Assembly: GCA_025462885.1 (NCBI GenBank)
Contig: JAOAPN010000015.1
Location: 107,857 to 171,856, forward strand
Source: Acidobacteriaceae bacterium
Lineage (GTDB): Bacteria > Acidobacteriota > Terriglobia > Terriglobales > Acidobacteriaceae
DNA: 64,000 bases
Reading direction: 5' to 3'
Both the position numbers and the translations under genes were made by a program. The stretch's first letter is position 1; every line of letters starts with the position of its first letter. The notes below the pieces were generated by a model that made no database searches, had not been told where the DNA came from, and saw only the letters and a list, made by a program, of their open reading frames with translations. This document shows, one piece after another, positions 31,055-39,972 of this stretch.

Positions 31055-31348
31055 TTACTTCTTGGCCGGGGTGGTCTGGGTCGTCTTGGTATTGGAGAGG
31101 ACAGAGCGATCCACGTTGGCGCGAGCCAGAAGGATGGTGAGTCCGATGGAGGTCAGCATGAAGCAGATAGCCGAGTAGGTCGTCAGCTTGGTGAGCAGGT
31201 TGGCTGCACCGCGCGGACCGAATGCCGTCTGAGATCCCTGGCCGCCGAAGGCACCGGCGAGATCGGCCGACTTGCCCTGCTGAAGCAGGACGACGCCGAT
31301 GAGGAAGAGCGAAACGATGACATGAAGGATAACGACGAGATAGACCAT
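31055..31348 (-). CDS. secG: Protein translocase subunit SecG
   Basis: 97 aa. Two membrane segments (LVVILHVIVSLFLIGVVLLQ and a second near TYSAICFMLTSIGLTILLA) flank the conserved cytoplasmic loop QQGKSADLAGAFGGQGSQTA, FGPRGAANLLTKLT, the SecG signature. It is the accessory subunit of the SecYEG channel. The Thr/Lys-rich tail is normal in length for the phylum. It is the last chromosomal gene before the integrated element; the tRNA-Leu remnant begins 73 bp upstream of its start. Confidence 0.95.
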   Translation of the reverse strand: MVYLVVILHVIVSLFLIGVVLLQQGKSADLAGAFGGQGSQTAFGPRGAANLLTKLTTYSAICFMLTSIGLTILLARANVDRSVLSNTKTTQTTPAKK

Positions 31349-31420
31349 CAGGTGAGCTTTACGACCTCAGGATTTCTTGGAGCCTGCATCTGATAAAACT
31401 AGTGTTTCTAAAAGGTGGAT

Positions 31421-31477
31421 TGGTGCGGAGGAGGGGACTTGAACCCCTATGCCTTGCGGCGCTAGCACCTCAAGCTA
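31421..31477 (-). tRNA. tRNA-Leu(GAG) 3' fragment, left attachment site of the element
   Basis: On the minus strand this reads TAGC, the anticodon loop TTGAGGT (anticodon GAG), GCTAG, a long variable arm (CGCCGCAAGGCAT), a perfect T arm (AGGGG TTCAAGT CCCCT), acceptor strand CCTCCGC and ACCA. Sequence further 5' does not form D or acceptor arms, so only the 3' part from the anticodon stem onward is present. Tyrosine recombinases commonly cross over in the anticodon or T loop and leave such duplicates. With the integrase gene immediately to the right, this is best read as an att site, with the complete tRNA at the other end of the element outside the window. Confidence 0.88.
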
Positions 31478-31582
31478 AGAATGAGTGTATCACGGTCTAT
31501 CGCTTGGTGTTATGTTGTTGATTCTATTATGTATGCTGTATCCCTCAGTATCGTGGTGTTTCGTACAACCACTACAAAACCA

Positions 31583-32635
31583 CTACACTTTGCGAAGCTT
31601 CATACCGCGCTCCATAAACTCCTTCGCGACGGCCAAATCGTCGCCATCTACGATATTGTACCGGCGCTCCATTGAGTCTGTCTTGTGGCCGCTGATCTTC
31701 ATCCGTATCACTTGCGGTACGCCATCACGCCGCATATTGCGAACGGCGGTTCTGCGAAGATCGTGGAAGTTTAGATCAGGGACTCCAGCCTCCTTACAGG
31801 CCTTCACCCAGCCACCCCGGAAGTCTTTAATTTGCTGTCCCCCACGGTTGAATACCCAGGGCGAATCGGGCCATGATTCGTCGCGTTCCTTCTTGGAGGC
31901 AAGAAGGAGATCCCGCATGTCGCCATCAAGGATCGGAACCGATCGGCCTTCCCGGCCCTTCGTCTCGTCAGGTTCAAGTCCAATCTCACTATTCTCGAAG
32001 TTGAGCTGTGGCCACCGAATCGCTAGGAGTTCTCCCTTTCGGATACCCGTTACATAGCCGCTGACAAACAGAGGCTTGAGTTCATGTTCTAGGGCATCAC
32101 GGAGCTTGGCGTAAATCTCGTCTGACAGGAAGCCTTTTCGGACGGTCGTTTCCTTCACCATTGGAAAGTAGGGAACCGTATGAACCTTCGGAGGAGTTCT
32201 TTTCCGCGCACTATGAAATGCAGTTCGCAGGATAGATAGCTCACGGTTTACGGTAGCGTTTGTGACCCCTTCGCCCGTCCGCTTCTCACGATAGCTCTCC
32301 AGCAGATCGGTAGAGAGCCTTGCCCCTCGCGTTCGCCCGAAGAACGGTCTAAGGTTCTTCTCGACAACCAGCTTCCAGATGTACCGCGTAGATTCTTCAA
32401 TGTCGCTCTTAAGGACGTCATCCAGCAGCTCAGCGATGAGAACATTCTCTGCGGGACCGCCCGTGATTTCCCTGCGGTGCTTCTTGCCCAGGAGCTTGTC
32501 GCGGAGCTTGATTGCTTCTGACTTCTTTGTTGATTTGCTCGATTGGGAGAGCTGCTTGTTGTCGACCCAGACCTGAACCCACCAGATTGTTCCACGTAAG
32601 AAGATCGAGCCGCTGCCATACCCATTCTTGCCCAT
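31583..32635 (-). CDS. int: Tyrosine recombinase (integrase)
   Basis: 350 aa. An N-terminal arm-binding segment (YGSGSIFLRGTIWWVQVWVD) and a SAM-like core-binding domain (about residues 65-145) precede the catalytic domain. The active-site set is complete: Arg199 (TGIRKGELL), Lys226, His291 and Arg294 (HDLRR), His317 (SGHKT) and Tyr326 (RRYNIVD). It would integrate and excise the element at the tRNA-Leu site 105 bp away. The position next to the att fragment, reading outward toward it, is the usual layout. Confidence 0.95.
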   Translation of the reverse strand: MGKNGYGSGSIFLRGTIWWVQVWVDNKQLSQSSKSTKKSEAIKLRDKLLGKKHRREITGGPAENVLIAELLDDVLKSDIEESTRYIWKLVVEKNLRPFFGRTRGARLSTDLLESYREKRTGEGVTNATVNRELSILRTAFHSARKRTPPKVHTVPYFPMVKETTVRKGFLSDEIYAKLRDALEHELKPLFVSGYVTGIRKGELLAIRWPQLNFENSEIGLEPDETKGREGRSVPILDGDMRDLLLASKKERDESWPDSPWVFNRGGQQIKDFRGGWVKACKEAGVPDLNFHDLRRTAVRNMRRDGVPQVIRMKISGHKTDSMERRYNIVDGDDLAVAKEFMERGMKLRKV

Positions 32636-32671
32636 TACCTATTGTAGTTAGAAAAGCTAGTGCGTGCCGCG

Positions 32672-32992
32672 TCAGTAAGTATTCTTCTCAATCCATGCGT
32701 CCAGGTCACGGCGATGGAGATGAACTCTGCGTCCCATCCTCACCACTGGAATGTCACGCTGAAAGATGAGGTGTTGAACGGCTTGCTCTGTGCGCCCCAG
32801 ATACACGGCAGCCTGCTTGACATCCAGCAAGACGGGCTGAACAGCGGAAGGAGCGACGCGGGCAAACTCCAGTCGGAGCAATGATGCCACTTCGCCGGCT
32901 ACTGCTCTCACCAGCACAGACATTGCCGGGCTCTTCATGTCTTCCGTCGCCATTCTCTCTGCTGAAGTCATTTGAGTGGGCCTCGCCTTCAA
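32672..32992 (-). CDS. Excisionase-like helix-turn-helix protein
   Basis: 106 aa at most; the first 45 residues are variable and the start could be internal (several Met codons lie there). The C-terminal half, VLLDVKQAAVYLGRTEQAVQ, HLIFQRDIPVVRMGRRVHLH and RRDLDAWIEKN, is the MerR-like HTH used by excisionases. It is encoded directly upstream of the integrase on the same strand (36 bp gap), consistent with a recombination directionality factor. A general HTH regulator is the alternative. Confidence 0.8.
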   Translation of the reverse strand: MKARPTQMTSAERMATEDMKSPAMSVLVRAVAGEVASLLRLEFARVAPSAVQPVLLDVKQAAVYLGRTEQAVQHLIFQRDIPVVRMGRRVHLHRRDLDAWIEKNTY

Positions 32993-33075
32993 GGTTCTGC
33001 TTGCCGGAGTTGCGTGGTGTTTCCCCGCATACTCATACCCTCGAACCTGCGGGGCATCCTGTCCAATACTTCGTA

Positions 33076-33117
33076 CCTATGGCAAAACGTGACTTGGCAT
33101 AGGTTTTACCTATGCCG
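33076..33117. promoter_or_regulatory. Operator-like repeats upstream of the LysR gene
   Basis: ACCTATGGC (33076-33084) is followed by the palindrome GGCATAGGT-TTT-ACCTATGCC (33097-33117). The same 9-mer occurs inverted at 34247-34255, just before the transfer operon. The region 32993-33267 between the divergent xis-like and LysR genes holds no other ORF I would call. Binding by the LysR protein is inference. Confidence 0.6.
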
Positions 33118-33267
33118 AAACGGTTAGACAAGCAAGAAGTCAGCGCCCAGGGACGTTGACTTGCTGGATACCTGCGCCCATACTTCAGGGAAACGGGTCT
33201 TGACCTTTCACTCGCGTTGAATTACCTACTGAGCTCCATCAACCAGTCCAGAGAGCGGGCCCCTATA

Positions 33268-34239
33268 GTGTCAGACCTGGTCGAGTTTCGTAATCTCAAA
33301 TATCTCATCGCCGTCGCCGAAGAAGGAAATATCACTCGCGCAGCGAAACGCCTTTACTTGGCGCAACCTTCCCTCAGCACGCAGATGAGAGGGTTGGAAG
33401 AAGCGTTGCAGGTTCCGCTCTTCATACGGGATCGCAATGGCGTTCATGCGACACCAGCCGCAGAGATATTAATCACTGGAGGACGTGAGCTTCTAAAGCT
33501 ACGCGATGGTCTCATTGCGACCGCCCGCGCCTTGCATCGTGTGACGTTCACCCCGATGCGCCTGGGCTTCTCTTCGTTCGTAGACCATGCTCTCTATGAA
33601 ATGGTTTGCTCAGTGCATACATCGCTTTTCCCAGAGTGCGAGATCACTTCGAGAAGTGGCGACAATGTTGAACTCCTCCTGCTCCTCCAAAAGGGGGAGA
33701 TTGATGCTGCTTTGCTAGCACTTCCGATTAGCGGATCGGGATTCAAGACGTATCCCTTCACCAAGAGTCGCCTTGTCGTGTGCATGAAGTCGGACGACCC
33801 ACTGGCGCGCTTGAAAGAGATTGCCCCTGCGCAACTTCAAGCAAAGTTGACGATCTTTCAGGAGCCAAAACAGCATCCTGAAGCGCATCTCCGGCTTATG
33901 GAGATGCTTGATGAGGTAGGGATACGAGGTGATGTGGCAAGCAAGACAACGACCCCTCACAACATTCAATGGATGGTGGAATCGGGTCAGGGATATGCGC
34001 TGGTCCGCGAGGGGTCGGAGATGCACGTTGGTCTCGTCACTCGGCCTGTTACCGGCGTCACATGGACTGTGGATAGTGCGTTGATCCTGGGGAAGTCCAC
34101 GTCACAGAAGACCGTTCCGGGGCTGATAAGAGAGTTGCGTAAGAGACTGCGGTTGCAAGTATCTCCGTCGTCTGCGTCGAAGCCGCCGCGCTCTGTGCGC
34201 CCCGATATTGAAGACGAAAATCTTCGCCTCTTCGCATAG
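33268..34239 (+). CDS. LysR-family transcriptional regulator
   Basis: About 323 aa from a GTG at 33268 (an upstream TTG at 33217 is possible; neither has a strong ribosome site). The N-terminal winged HTH is canonical: FRNLKYLIAVAEEGNITRAA, then KRLYLAQPSLSTQMRGLEEA and LQVPLFIRDRNGVHATPAA. A periplasmic-binding-like effector domain follows (VTFTPMRLGFSSFVDHALYE). It is the first plus-strand gene of the element and precedes the conjugation genes by 136 bp. Matching 9-bp motifs on both sides of it suggest that it controls itself and the transfer operon, perhaps in response to a small molecule. Confidence 0.88.
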   Translation: MSDLVEFRNLKYLIAVAEEGNITRAAKRLYLAQPSLSTQMRGLEEALQVPLFIRDRNGVHATPAAEILITGGRELLKLRDGLIATARALHRVTFTPMRLGFSSFVDHALYEMVCSVHTSLFPECEITSRSGDNVELLLLLQKGEIDAALLALPISGSGFKTYPFTKSRLVVCMKSDDPLARLKEIAPAQLQAKLTIFQEPKQHPEAHLRLMEMLDEVGIRGDVASKTTTPHNIQWMVESGQGYALVREGSEMHVGLVTRPVTGVTWTVDSALILGKSTSQKTVPGLIRELRKRLRLQVSPSSASKPPRSVRPDIEDENLRLFA

Positions 34240-34264
34240 CGGTTCAGCCATAGGTAACCGCTAT
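34236..34264. promoter_or_regulatory. Inverted repeat with an embedded LysR-site match before the transfer operon
   Basis: ATAGCGGTT (34236-34244) and AACCGCTAT (34256-34264) are perfect 9-bp arms. The spacer contains GCCATAGGT (34247-34255), the exact complement of the 9-mer at 33076-33084. It overlaps the LysR stop codon and sits about 110 bp before the first pilin gene. Confidence 0.55.
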
Positions 34265-34375
34265 AAAATTTGCCATTCCGCTTCAAATCGGCATAGGAGA
34301 TAAGTATTGGACGTGCGCGGAAGCGCCGCCTAGTGTCAGGGCATATCACGACCATCCCGGTCGTTGGAGGTGCCA

Positions 34376-34699
34376 ATGACACGTATCCGAATCATCATTC
34401 CAGCAGCAACGATTGAGCGGACAAAGCTCTATCTGATACGCGGAGCAGCCCTGCTCCTATGCGTATTGATCTTTCCACTCGCCGCTCATGCTTCGCCGTT
34501 CGATACGGGCATCAGTTCCATCCAAACACTATTCACCGGGACCATCGCCAAGGCCGCCAGTCTGATCGCAATTGTGATCGGCGGATACACCTTCGCGCAT
34601 GGAGAACCTGGGGCGAAGAAGACGCTGGCAGGTGTGGCCGCAGGAACCGGTATAGCGATCATGGCGACCAACATCCTGACTTGGCTGTGGGGCTCCTAG
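34376..34699 (+). CDS. trbC: VirB2/TrbC-type conjugal pilin
   Basis: 107 aa from the ATG at 34376 with GGAGG at 34366-34370. A long signal sequence (RGAALLLCVLIFPLAAHAS) is followed by two membrane helices (TGTIAKAASLIAIVIGGYTF and GVAAGTGIAIMATNILTWLW) separated by the short polar loop AHGEPGAKK, the pilin pattern. It would be the major subunit of the conjugative pilus, and is the first gene of the secretion operon. Confidence 0.85.
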   Translation: MTRIRIIIPAATIERTKLYLIRGAALLLCVLIFPLAAHASPFDTGISSIQTLFTGTIAKAASLIAIVIGGYTFAHGEPGAKKTLAGVAAGTGIAIMATNILTWLWGS

Positions 34700-34768
34700 C
34701 TCGCAATTCGCTCATGTCCTGCGATCCTCACCACTTCACCTCCAACGACATTCCGCAGCGAGGGGTTT

Positions 34769-35065
34769 ATGCAGGAAATTACTCAGAAGCGCCACAACAG
34801 AGTCTTCAAGAGTTTGCATAAGCCCCTCACTTACATGGGCATCGAACGCACCCTGTTTTTCATGATCGCGGTGTCCGCCGTGGGGATGTTCAACCTCTTC
34901 AATTCGATCATCGGGGCCGTCGTGGTGTTCATCGGCGGTTGCATCTTCGGCCATTGGGTGACCAACTCCGACCCCGCATTTCTCAAGATTCTTGGACGCT
35001 CCGAAAAGTTCAAATTGCGCTACGACGCGGCCAAGCAGACAGTCCCGAACGTAGAGGTGCGTTAA
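34769..35065 (+). CDS. trbD: VirB3/TrbD-type inner-membrane protein
   Basis: 98 aa. FKSLHKPLTYMGIERTLFFM and two adjacent hydrophobic segments (MIAVSAVGMFNLFNSIIGAV, VVFIGGCIFGHW) fit VirB3, which works with the VirB4 ATPase. The stop overlaps the VirB4 start (TAATG), and VirB3-VirB4 adjacency is nearly universal in these systems. Confidence 0.87.
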   Translation: MQEITQKRHNRVFKSLHKPLTYMGIERTLFFMIAVSAVGMFNLFNSIIGAVVVFIGGCIFGHWVTNSDPAFLKILGRSEKFKLRYDAAKQTVPNVEVR

Positions 35066-37527
35066 TGCTGAATCTCTCTCGCGTCATCAAACCGTGGAAG
35101 GAAGCCGACGCCCTCAGCGCCCACATTAACCTGTATGGGTTCTGGACAGAGACGGCGTTTCTCACCAAGAGTGGCGACCTTGGGATGGTGTTGAGCGTTA
35201 CTGGGGTGGACTACGAAAGCCTCGATAACGACGAACAACAGTATGCCGTGAAGCGGCTCGAATCGGCGCTCAAATCCTTCGGCGAAGGCTTCCACGTCTA
35301 TCAATATCTCTTCAAGACGAACCGGCCCGAGATTCCGTTCGCTCGCTACGATGATGAGCTGATCGACGCCGCCATTGACCAGCGCCGGAAATACTTCGAG
35401 TCCAAGCGTGACCGCCTGTATGAGGTGGAACTCTTCTATGTGATCGTGTTGGAGGGTGCGCGGTCGAAGACCGGCATCCTCTCCGCACTCGCACGGATGC
35501 CGCGCGATCCCCAGGGCGCTATTCGTGAACTCAAGGCGCAGTTCACCAACGACAACATGAAGGTGCTGCTGCGGAAGCAGATCGACGCCGACATGGTAAG
35601 GCTTGACCAATGCGTCCAGAACTTCACTCGGCATCTCGCTGACCTTATGCCCATCGAGGTACAGGGACAGCAAGCGCAGTTCAGCTTCTTTCGCCGGCTG
35701 CTCAACTTCGATGACTGGCGCATCGCGGGCAAGCCGCATTCGACCCAGTATCTCGACTTTCAAGTGGTGAACTCCAACATCGAAGCGGAGCGCGACCACC
35801 TCCGGGTAGGCGACCATTTCGTTCGCATCCTGACAATGAAAGAGGCCATTGCGGAGACACGGCCATTGGTCCTTGACCGGCTCTTCAAGATCGAAGGCAA
35901 CTTCTACGTCGTCACAGAGTGGACTCCGCTTTCAATGGCGAAGGCCCGCAAGGAAGTGGACAAGTGCCGCCGTCACTTCAACATGAGCAAGTCTGGTTTC
36001 GTGTCGCAGATCGGGAGCGACCCGGCGAAGACGAACCAGCGCGACGTGCTGATTGATGAGTCGAAACAGGCTGATATCGAGAACTTGGGCGAGTGCCTGC
36101 GGGCGCTTGGCGACGGTCAGACATTGGGCGACTTTTCTCTTACGGTTGTGCTGTACAGCAAGGACCTCCAGACAATCAATCGGGAGATGGGTGAGTTCAC
36201 TGGCGTCTTCACAAACGCCGATGGCGCGCTATTCACCGAGACCTACAACCAGCTCAATGCCTTGTTTGCGACCATTCCGGGCAACTACGCCCAAAACCTT
36301 CGCAAGATGTATTTGCTCAACTCCAACTATGCCGACCTATCGTTTCTCTTCACTATCCATCCCGGCGAAAAGACGAACCCACATCTCCGTTCGGAGTATC
36401 TGGCTGTCCTTGAGACGGACAACGCCACGCCGTACTATCTCAACCTCCACAACGGCGAGGTCGCGCACACGCTCATTCTCGGCATGACAGGTTCAGGCAA
36501 GAGTTTTCTATGTAATTTCCTGCTCACGAACGCCCAGAAATATCGGCCGCAGACCTACATCTTCGACATCGGCGGCTCCTTCCAATCGCTTACGGAGATC
36601 TTCGGCGGGACGTATTTGAACGTCGGCCAGGAGAGCCGGGACTTCACCATCAATCCGTTCTCACTGCCGGAGAGCAAGGAGAACCTGCAGTTTCTGTTTT
36701 CGTTCTTCCGCGTGCTCATCGAGGGTAACGACAAGCGTTACCGGCTCGACTTCAAAGAGGAGCGCAAGCTGTGGGAGGCCATCGAGCGGATGTATGTCGT
36801 CGCGCCGGAGCAGCGCACACTATCCACCTTCAGCCAGATCATCGGGGAGTTGAAGGAGCGGTTGCACCGTTGGAGCAAAGAGGGGCAGTACGGATTTCTC
36901 TTCGATAACGTAGAGGACACGCTCAGTTTCTCCAAGTTCCAGACGTTCAACTTCGCCGGCTGGGGCGATGCTCCCGAAGTGTTGGAGCCGCTGCTCTTTT
37001 ACGTCCTGCATCGGGCCAGTAACGAGATTGCCAACCCGGAAAAGCTGGCGACCTTCAAGACGTTCTTGCTGGACGAAGCGTGGCTCTTCATTAAGAACGA
37101 GACCATCCGCACCTACATCGTGGCCGCTCAGAAGACGTGGAGGAAGCACAACGCGGCGATGATCCTCGCCACGCAGTCCATCAAGGAGCTTGAGGAGTCG
37201 GGGATGCTGGCGGTTGTCGCCGAGAGCTGCCCAACCAAGATATTCCTTGCGAATCCAGAGATGAACCGCCAGGTCTACCGCGAAGCCTTCCATCTCAACG
37301 ACACCGAACTCGACATCATCGCCGACCTAATCCCGCCCGGCGAGATGCTGATTCGCAAAGCGCAGTCCAGCAAGAAGGTTCGGCTCAACGTCGATTCCGT
37401 CTCGTACTGGATCGCGACCAACAACGCCCGCGACAACCTGCTCAAGCGGGAGGCTTTCGCGCAGTACGGCATCGCCGAGGGCGTTCGCCAACTCGCTTCC
37501 ACTCACCCATTTCAACCGCGCCGCTAA
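35065..37527 (+). CDS. trbE: VirB4/TrbE-type secretion ATPase
   Basis: 820 aa starting at the ATG (35065) that overlaps the preceding stop; the frame is open further upstream but only as an overlap with VirB3. N-terminal CagE/TrbE domain (MLNLSRVIKPWKEADALSAH, LYGFWTETAFLTKSGDLGMV), then the ATPase domain with Walker A ILGMTGSGKSFLCNFLL near residue 475, Walker B FLLDEAWLFIKNETIR near 670, and ILATQSIKELEESGM. It powers pilus assembly and DNA transfer at the inner membrane. Confidence 0.95.
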   Translation: MLNLSRVIKPWKEADALSAHINLYGFWTETAFLTKSGDLGMVLSVTGVDYESLDNDEQQYAVKRLESALKSFGEGFHVYQYLFKTNRPEIPFARYDDELIDAAIDQRRKYFESKRDRLYEVELFYVIVLEGARSKTGILSALARMPRDPQGAIRELKAQFTNDNMKVLLRKQIDADMVRLDQCVQNFTRHLADLMPIEVQGQQAQFSFFRRLLNFDDWRIAGKPHSTQYLDFQVVNSNIEAERDHLRVGDHFVRILTMKEAIAETRPLVLDRLFKIEGNFYVVTEWTPLSMAKARKEVDKCRRHFNMSKSGFVSQIGSDPAKTNQRDVLIDESKQADIENLGECLRALGDGQTLGDFSLTVVLYSKDLQTINREMGEFTGVFTNADGALFTETYNQLNALFATIPGNYAQNLRKMYLLNSNYADLSFLFTIHPGEKTNPHLRSEYLAVLETDNATPYYLNLHNGEVAHTLILGMTGSGKSFLCNFLLTNAQKYRPQTYIFDIGGSFQSLTEIFGGTYLNVGQESRDFTINPFSLPESKENLQFLFSFFRVLIEGNDKRYRLDFKEERKLWEAIERMYVVAPEQRTLSTFSQIIGELKERLHRWSKEGQYGFLFDNVEDTLSFSKFQTFNFAGWGDAPEVLEPLLFYVLHRASNEIANPEKLATFKTFLLDEAWLFIKNETIRTYIVAAQKTWRKHNAAMILATQSIKELEESGMLAVVAESCPTKIFLANPEMNRQVYREAFHLNDTELDIIADLIPPGEMLIRKAQSSKKVRLNVDSVSYWIATNNARDNLLKREAFAQYGIAEGVRQLASTHPFQPRR

Positions 37528-37536
37528 GGAGTTCCC

Positions 37537-38301
37537 ATGAAGAGCCTGAAGACAACAACCATCGCACTTATATTCGCCATCGCGGGAAGCGTGACGGTCT
37601 GCGCCCAGACCGCCTCCCGCAATGTCTCGTATCACTCTCAGGACATCGTGCCGATCCGGGCGAAGGTGAAATACACCACTCTTATCGTTGTTCCGGCGAC
37701 CGAGAAGATCATGGAGGCCGCGACTGGAGACAAAGATTTCTGGATCGTAGACGTGGTGGGCAACTTCTGCTTCGTTCACCCGGCCAAGGCGGGCATCAGC
37801 TCCAATCTCAACTTGATTACGGACAAGGGCAATATCTACAGCTTCACCTTGACTGACATCACCGCGTCGGGCGGCGACCCCGATCTCAAGGTCATCATTC
37901 AGCCAGCCGACGCCTCCAACATTGTCGCGGCTACCGGCCCCGCTCAGTACGTCCCAGCGGCACAGCTTGAGCAGGCCCACCAACAGATAGCGACGCTGCA
38001 ATCCCATGTTGGAGCTGCCGTGGACGAGTACAAGAGCGCCTACCCGCTCGCGTTGAAGTTCGACTACACCTTCAAGTTGAACGAAGCACCGTTCAACATC
38101 CAGTCGATCTACCACGACGACAAGTTCACCTACATCAAGACCAACGCGCCGGAGAAATTCAGCGTGTACGAGATGCGGGACGGCAAGCCGAACCTCATCA
38201 ACTACGACCTCCGCGACGGGACGTACATCATCCCGAAGGTCATGGACAACGGGTACGTCGAACTCGGCAAGAAAAAGATGGACTTCACGAGGAAGGGGTA
38301 A
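37537..38301 (+). CDS. trbG: VirB9/TrbG-type outer-membrane core protein
   Basis: 254 aa with a signal peptide (TTIALIFAIAGSVTVCAQ). The N-terminal half carries VRIRAKVKYTTLIVVP-like strands (VPIRAKVKYTTLIVVPATEK) and the C-terminal half the VirB9/CagX beta sandwich (PFNIQSIYHDDKFTYIKTNA, DLRDGTYIIPKVMDNGYVEL). With VirB10 and a lipoprotein it forms the envelope-spanning core. It starts 9 bp after VirB4. Confidence 0.88.
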   Translation: MKSLKTTTIALIFAIAGSVTVCAQTASRNVSYHSQDIVPIRAKVKYTTLIVVPATEKIMEAATGDKDFWIVDVVGNFCFVHPAKAGISSNLNLITDKGNIYSFTLTDITASGGDPDLKVIIQPADASNIVAATGPAQYVPAAQLEQAHQQIATLQSHVGAAVDEYKSAYPLALKFDYTFKLNEAPFNIQSIYHDDKFTYIKTNAPEKFSVYEMRDGKPNLINYDLRDGTYIIPKVMDNGYVELGKKKMDFTRKG

Positions 38302-38305
38302 CGTC

Positions 38306-39649
38306 ATGGCCGATACCGTCACCACGGCAGCAGACGCGAAGCTCACCGACCACACGACCCAGCCCAAAGGCGTTCTCCAGAAGAACCTCAAGATGTTTCT
38401 GTATCTTGGAGCGGTCGTTCTCCTCATTCTGGCGACCGTTATCAGCTCTCGGAAGAAGGCTCCTACGGATGCTGAGAAAGCCAAGGCATCAGGGCCGCAG
38501 CCCTATGTCCAGGACAACACCGCGAACAACGTAGACGCTTTGCAGCGGCAGCTTGGGGCTGACAAGCTGAAGGCACAGCAGGACGCGCAACTGGCAGCCT
38601 CAACCGGCAACCCAGCGGCAGGCGGCACAGGGGCACAGCAGGTGGCAGCGTCGGGTTTTGGCCCCGACGGGCGTCCACTCGCCCCGTCGGGAACCTATGT
38701 CGCCAATGGGCAGCAGAATGGCACACAGGCCAACGGCCAGCCCCAGCTCACGCCCTCCCAGCAAGCAGGACAGCAGCTTGCGGCAACCGAGAAGGAACGG
38801 GCAGATACAGCACGGTTCTCGTCCAACATCGCCTATGTGCGACCAGCGGAGCAGGCCACGTCCCAGCAGCAGAATGTGCCCCAACAGTCTTCGGGTGCGC
38901 CCCAGAACCCCTTTGCTGCCGCAGTGCAGGCAGGCCAGCCAACTGCATTGACCACGGCTAGAGCAGCAGGAGAACAAAGGGCTTCCGGCGACCAGATCCC
39001 TGCCACAGACTACAAACGCCCGTCCGAGGTCAATATCGACAATGCCATAGGTCAGCCCTATGTCATCTACGAAGGCTTGACCTTAGACACGGTGCTGATG
39101 AACCGCCTTGACGGTGATGCGGTGGGGCCAGTCAAAGTTCTTGTGTCGAATCCCGTGTATTCCCATGACCATCAGCACATACTCATTCCAGAAGGAACGA
39201 TCGTGCTGGGCGAGGCCCGTAAGATCGGCAGTGCCGGGTTCGGGCAGCAACGCCGGATTTCCGTTGCCTTTCATCGTCTGCTCATGCCGGACGGATACAG
39301 CGTGGATTTGGACCAATTCCACGGCCTCGACCAGATCGGAGAGGAGGGACTAAAAGACCAGGTCAACAATCACTACCTCCAGATCTTCGGAACGTCGATT
39401 GCACTCGGCGTCATCTCCGGTGCCTCTCAGATCAGCCAGGGCGGATCAAACCTGAACAGCTCAGGCTCGCAGTCCTTCACCAATGGTGCAGCGTCGAGCG
39501 TGTCGCAATCGGCTACGACGATTCTCGACAAGTTCATCCAGATTCCTCCAACGATCACAATCCGGGAAGGGCATCGTGTGAAGGTCTATTTCACGCAAGA
39601 TATGCTCTTGCCGGCTTATGAGAATCACCGCATCGCGCAGTCATTCTAA
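38306..39649 (+). CDS. trbI: VirB10/TrbI-type core protein
   Basis: 447 aa. A short cytoplasmic N-terminus, one membrane helix (FLYLGAVVLLILATVIS, about residues 32-48), a long Gln/Ala/Gly/Pro-rich periplasmic linker, and the conserved C-terminal beta barrel: GLTLDTVLMNRLDGDAVGPV, HILIPEGTIVLGEARKIGSA, GYSVDLDQFHGLDQIGEEGL, and a final VKVYFTQDMLLPAY. It bridges inner and outer membranes and senses ATPase activity in characterised systems. It lies 4 bp after VirB9. Confidence 0.93.
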   Translation: MADTVTTAADAKLTDHTTQPKGVLQKNLKMFLYLGAVVLLILATVISSRKKAPTDAEKAKASGPQPYVQDNTANNVDALQRQLGADKLKAQQDAQLAASTGNPAAGGTGAQQVAASGFGPDGRPLAPSGTYVANGQQNGTQANGQPQLTPSQQAGQQLAATEKERADTARFSSNIAYVRPAEQATSQQQNVPQQSSGAPQNPFAAAVQAGQPTALTTARAAGEQRASGDQIPATDYKRPSEVNIDNAIGQPYVIYEGLTLDTVLMNRLDGDAVGPVKVLVSNPVYSHDHQHILIPEGTIVLGEARKIGSAGFGQQRRISVAFHRLLMPDGYSVDLDQFHGLDQIGEEGLKDQVNNHYLQIFGTSIALGVISGASQISQGGSNLNSSGSQSFTNGAASSVSQSATTILDKFIQIPPTITIREGHRVKVYFTQDMLLPAYENHRIAQSF

Positions 39650-39658
39650 GGAGCTTCC

Positions 39659-39916
39659 ATGCGTACAGTCGCTATCGTCAGCCTCGCTCTCATTGCAGTG
39701 TCAACTGTCGGTTGCAAGAGCAAGCAAGATCAGCTCGCCGAGGTGTATGCACAACTCGACACCATGAATACCCAGTATCAGAAGGACTGTATGCTCGCTC
39801 CGGTCGATGTCATTGCACGCAGTCAGGCAAAGTGCAAGGCGGAGCGTGACGCGATGGAGCCAGCGAGCAAGAAGTTCGCCGCCCTTCAGGCTGATGTAGC
39901 CGCTTCTAAGCACTGA
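39659..39916 (+). CDS. Small lipoprotein, possible VirB7-like
   Basis: 85 aa with a lipoprotein signal (VAIVSLALIAVSTVGCK; lipobox Cys19) and a helical, charged remainder (LAEVYAQLDTMNTQYQKDCM) with two further Cys residues. VirB7 lipoproteins stabilise VirB9, and this gene lies within the core genes, so that role is plausible. The length is greater than the 40-50 aa of classical VirB7; an entry-exclusion lipoprotein is the alternative. Confidence 0.7.
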   Translation: MRTVAIVSLALIAVSTVGCKSKQDQLAEVYAQLDTMNTQYQKDCMLAPVDVIARSQAKCKAERDAMEPASKKFAALQADVAASKH

Positions 39917-39972
39917 CCATTTCCCGTAGTCGCCTTACACCCTAACAGTCACTTCCAACCCGGACCGCGAAC

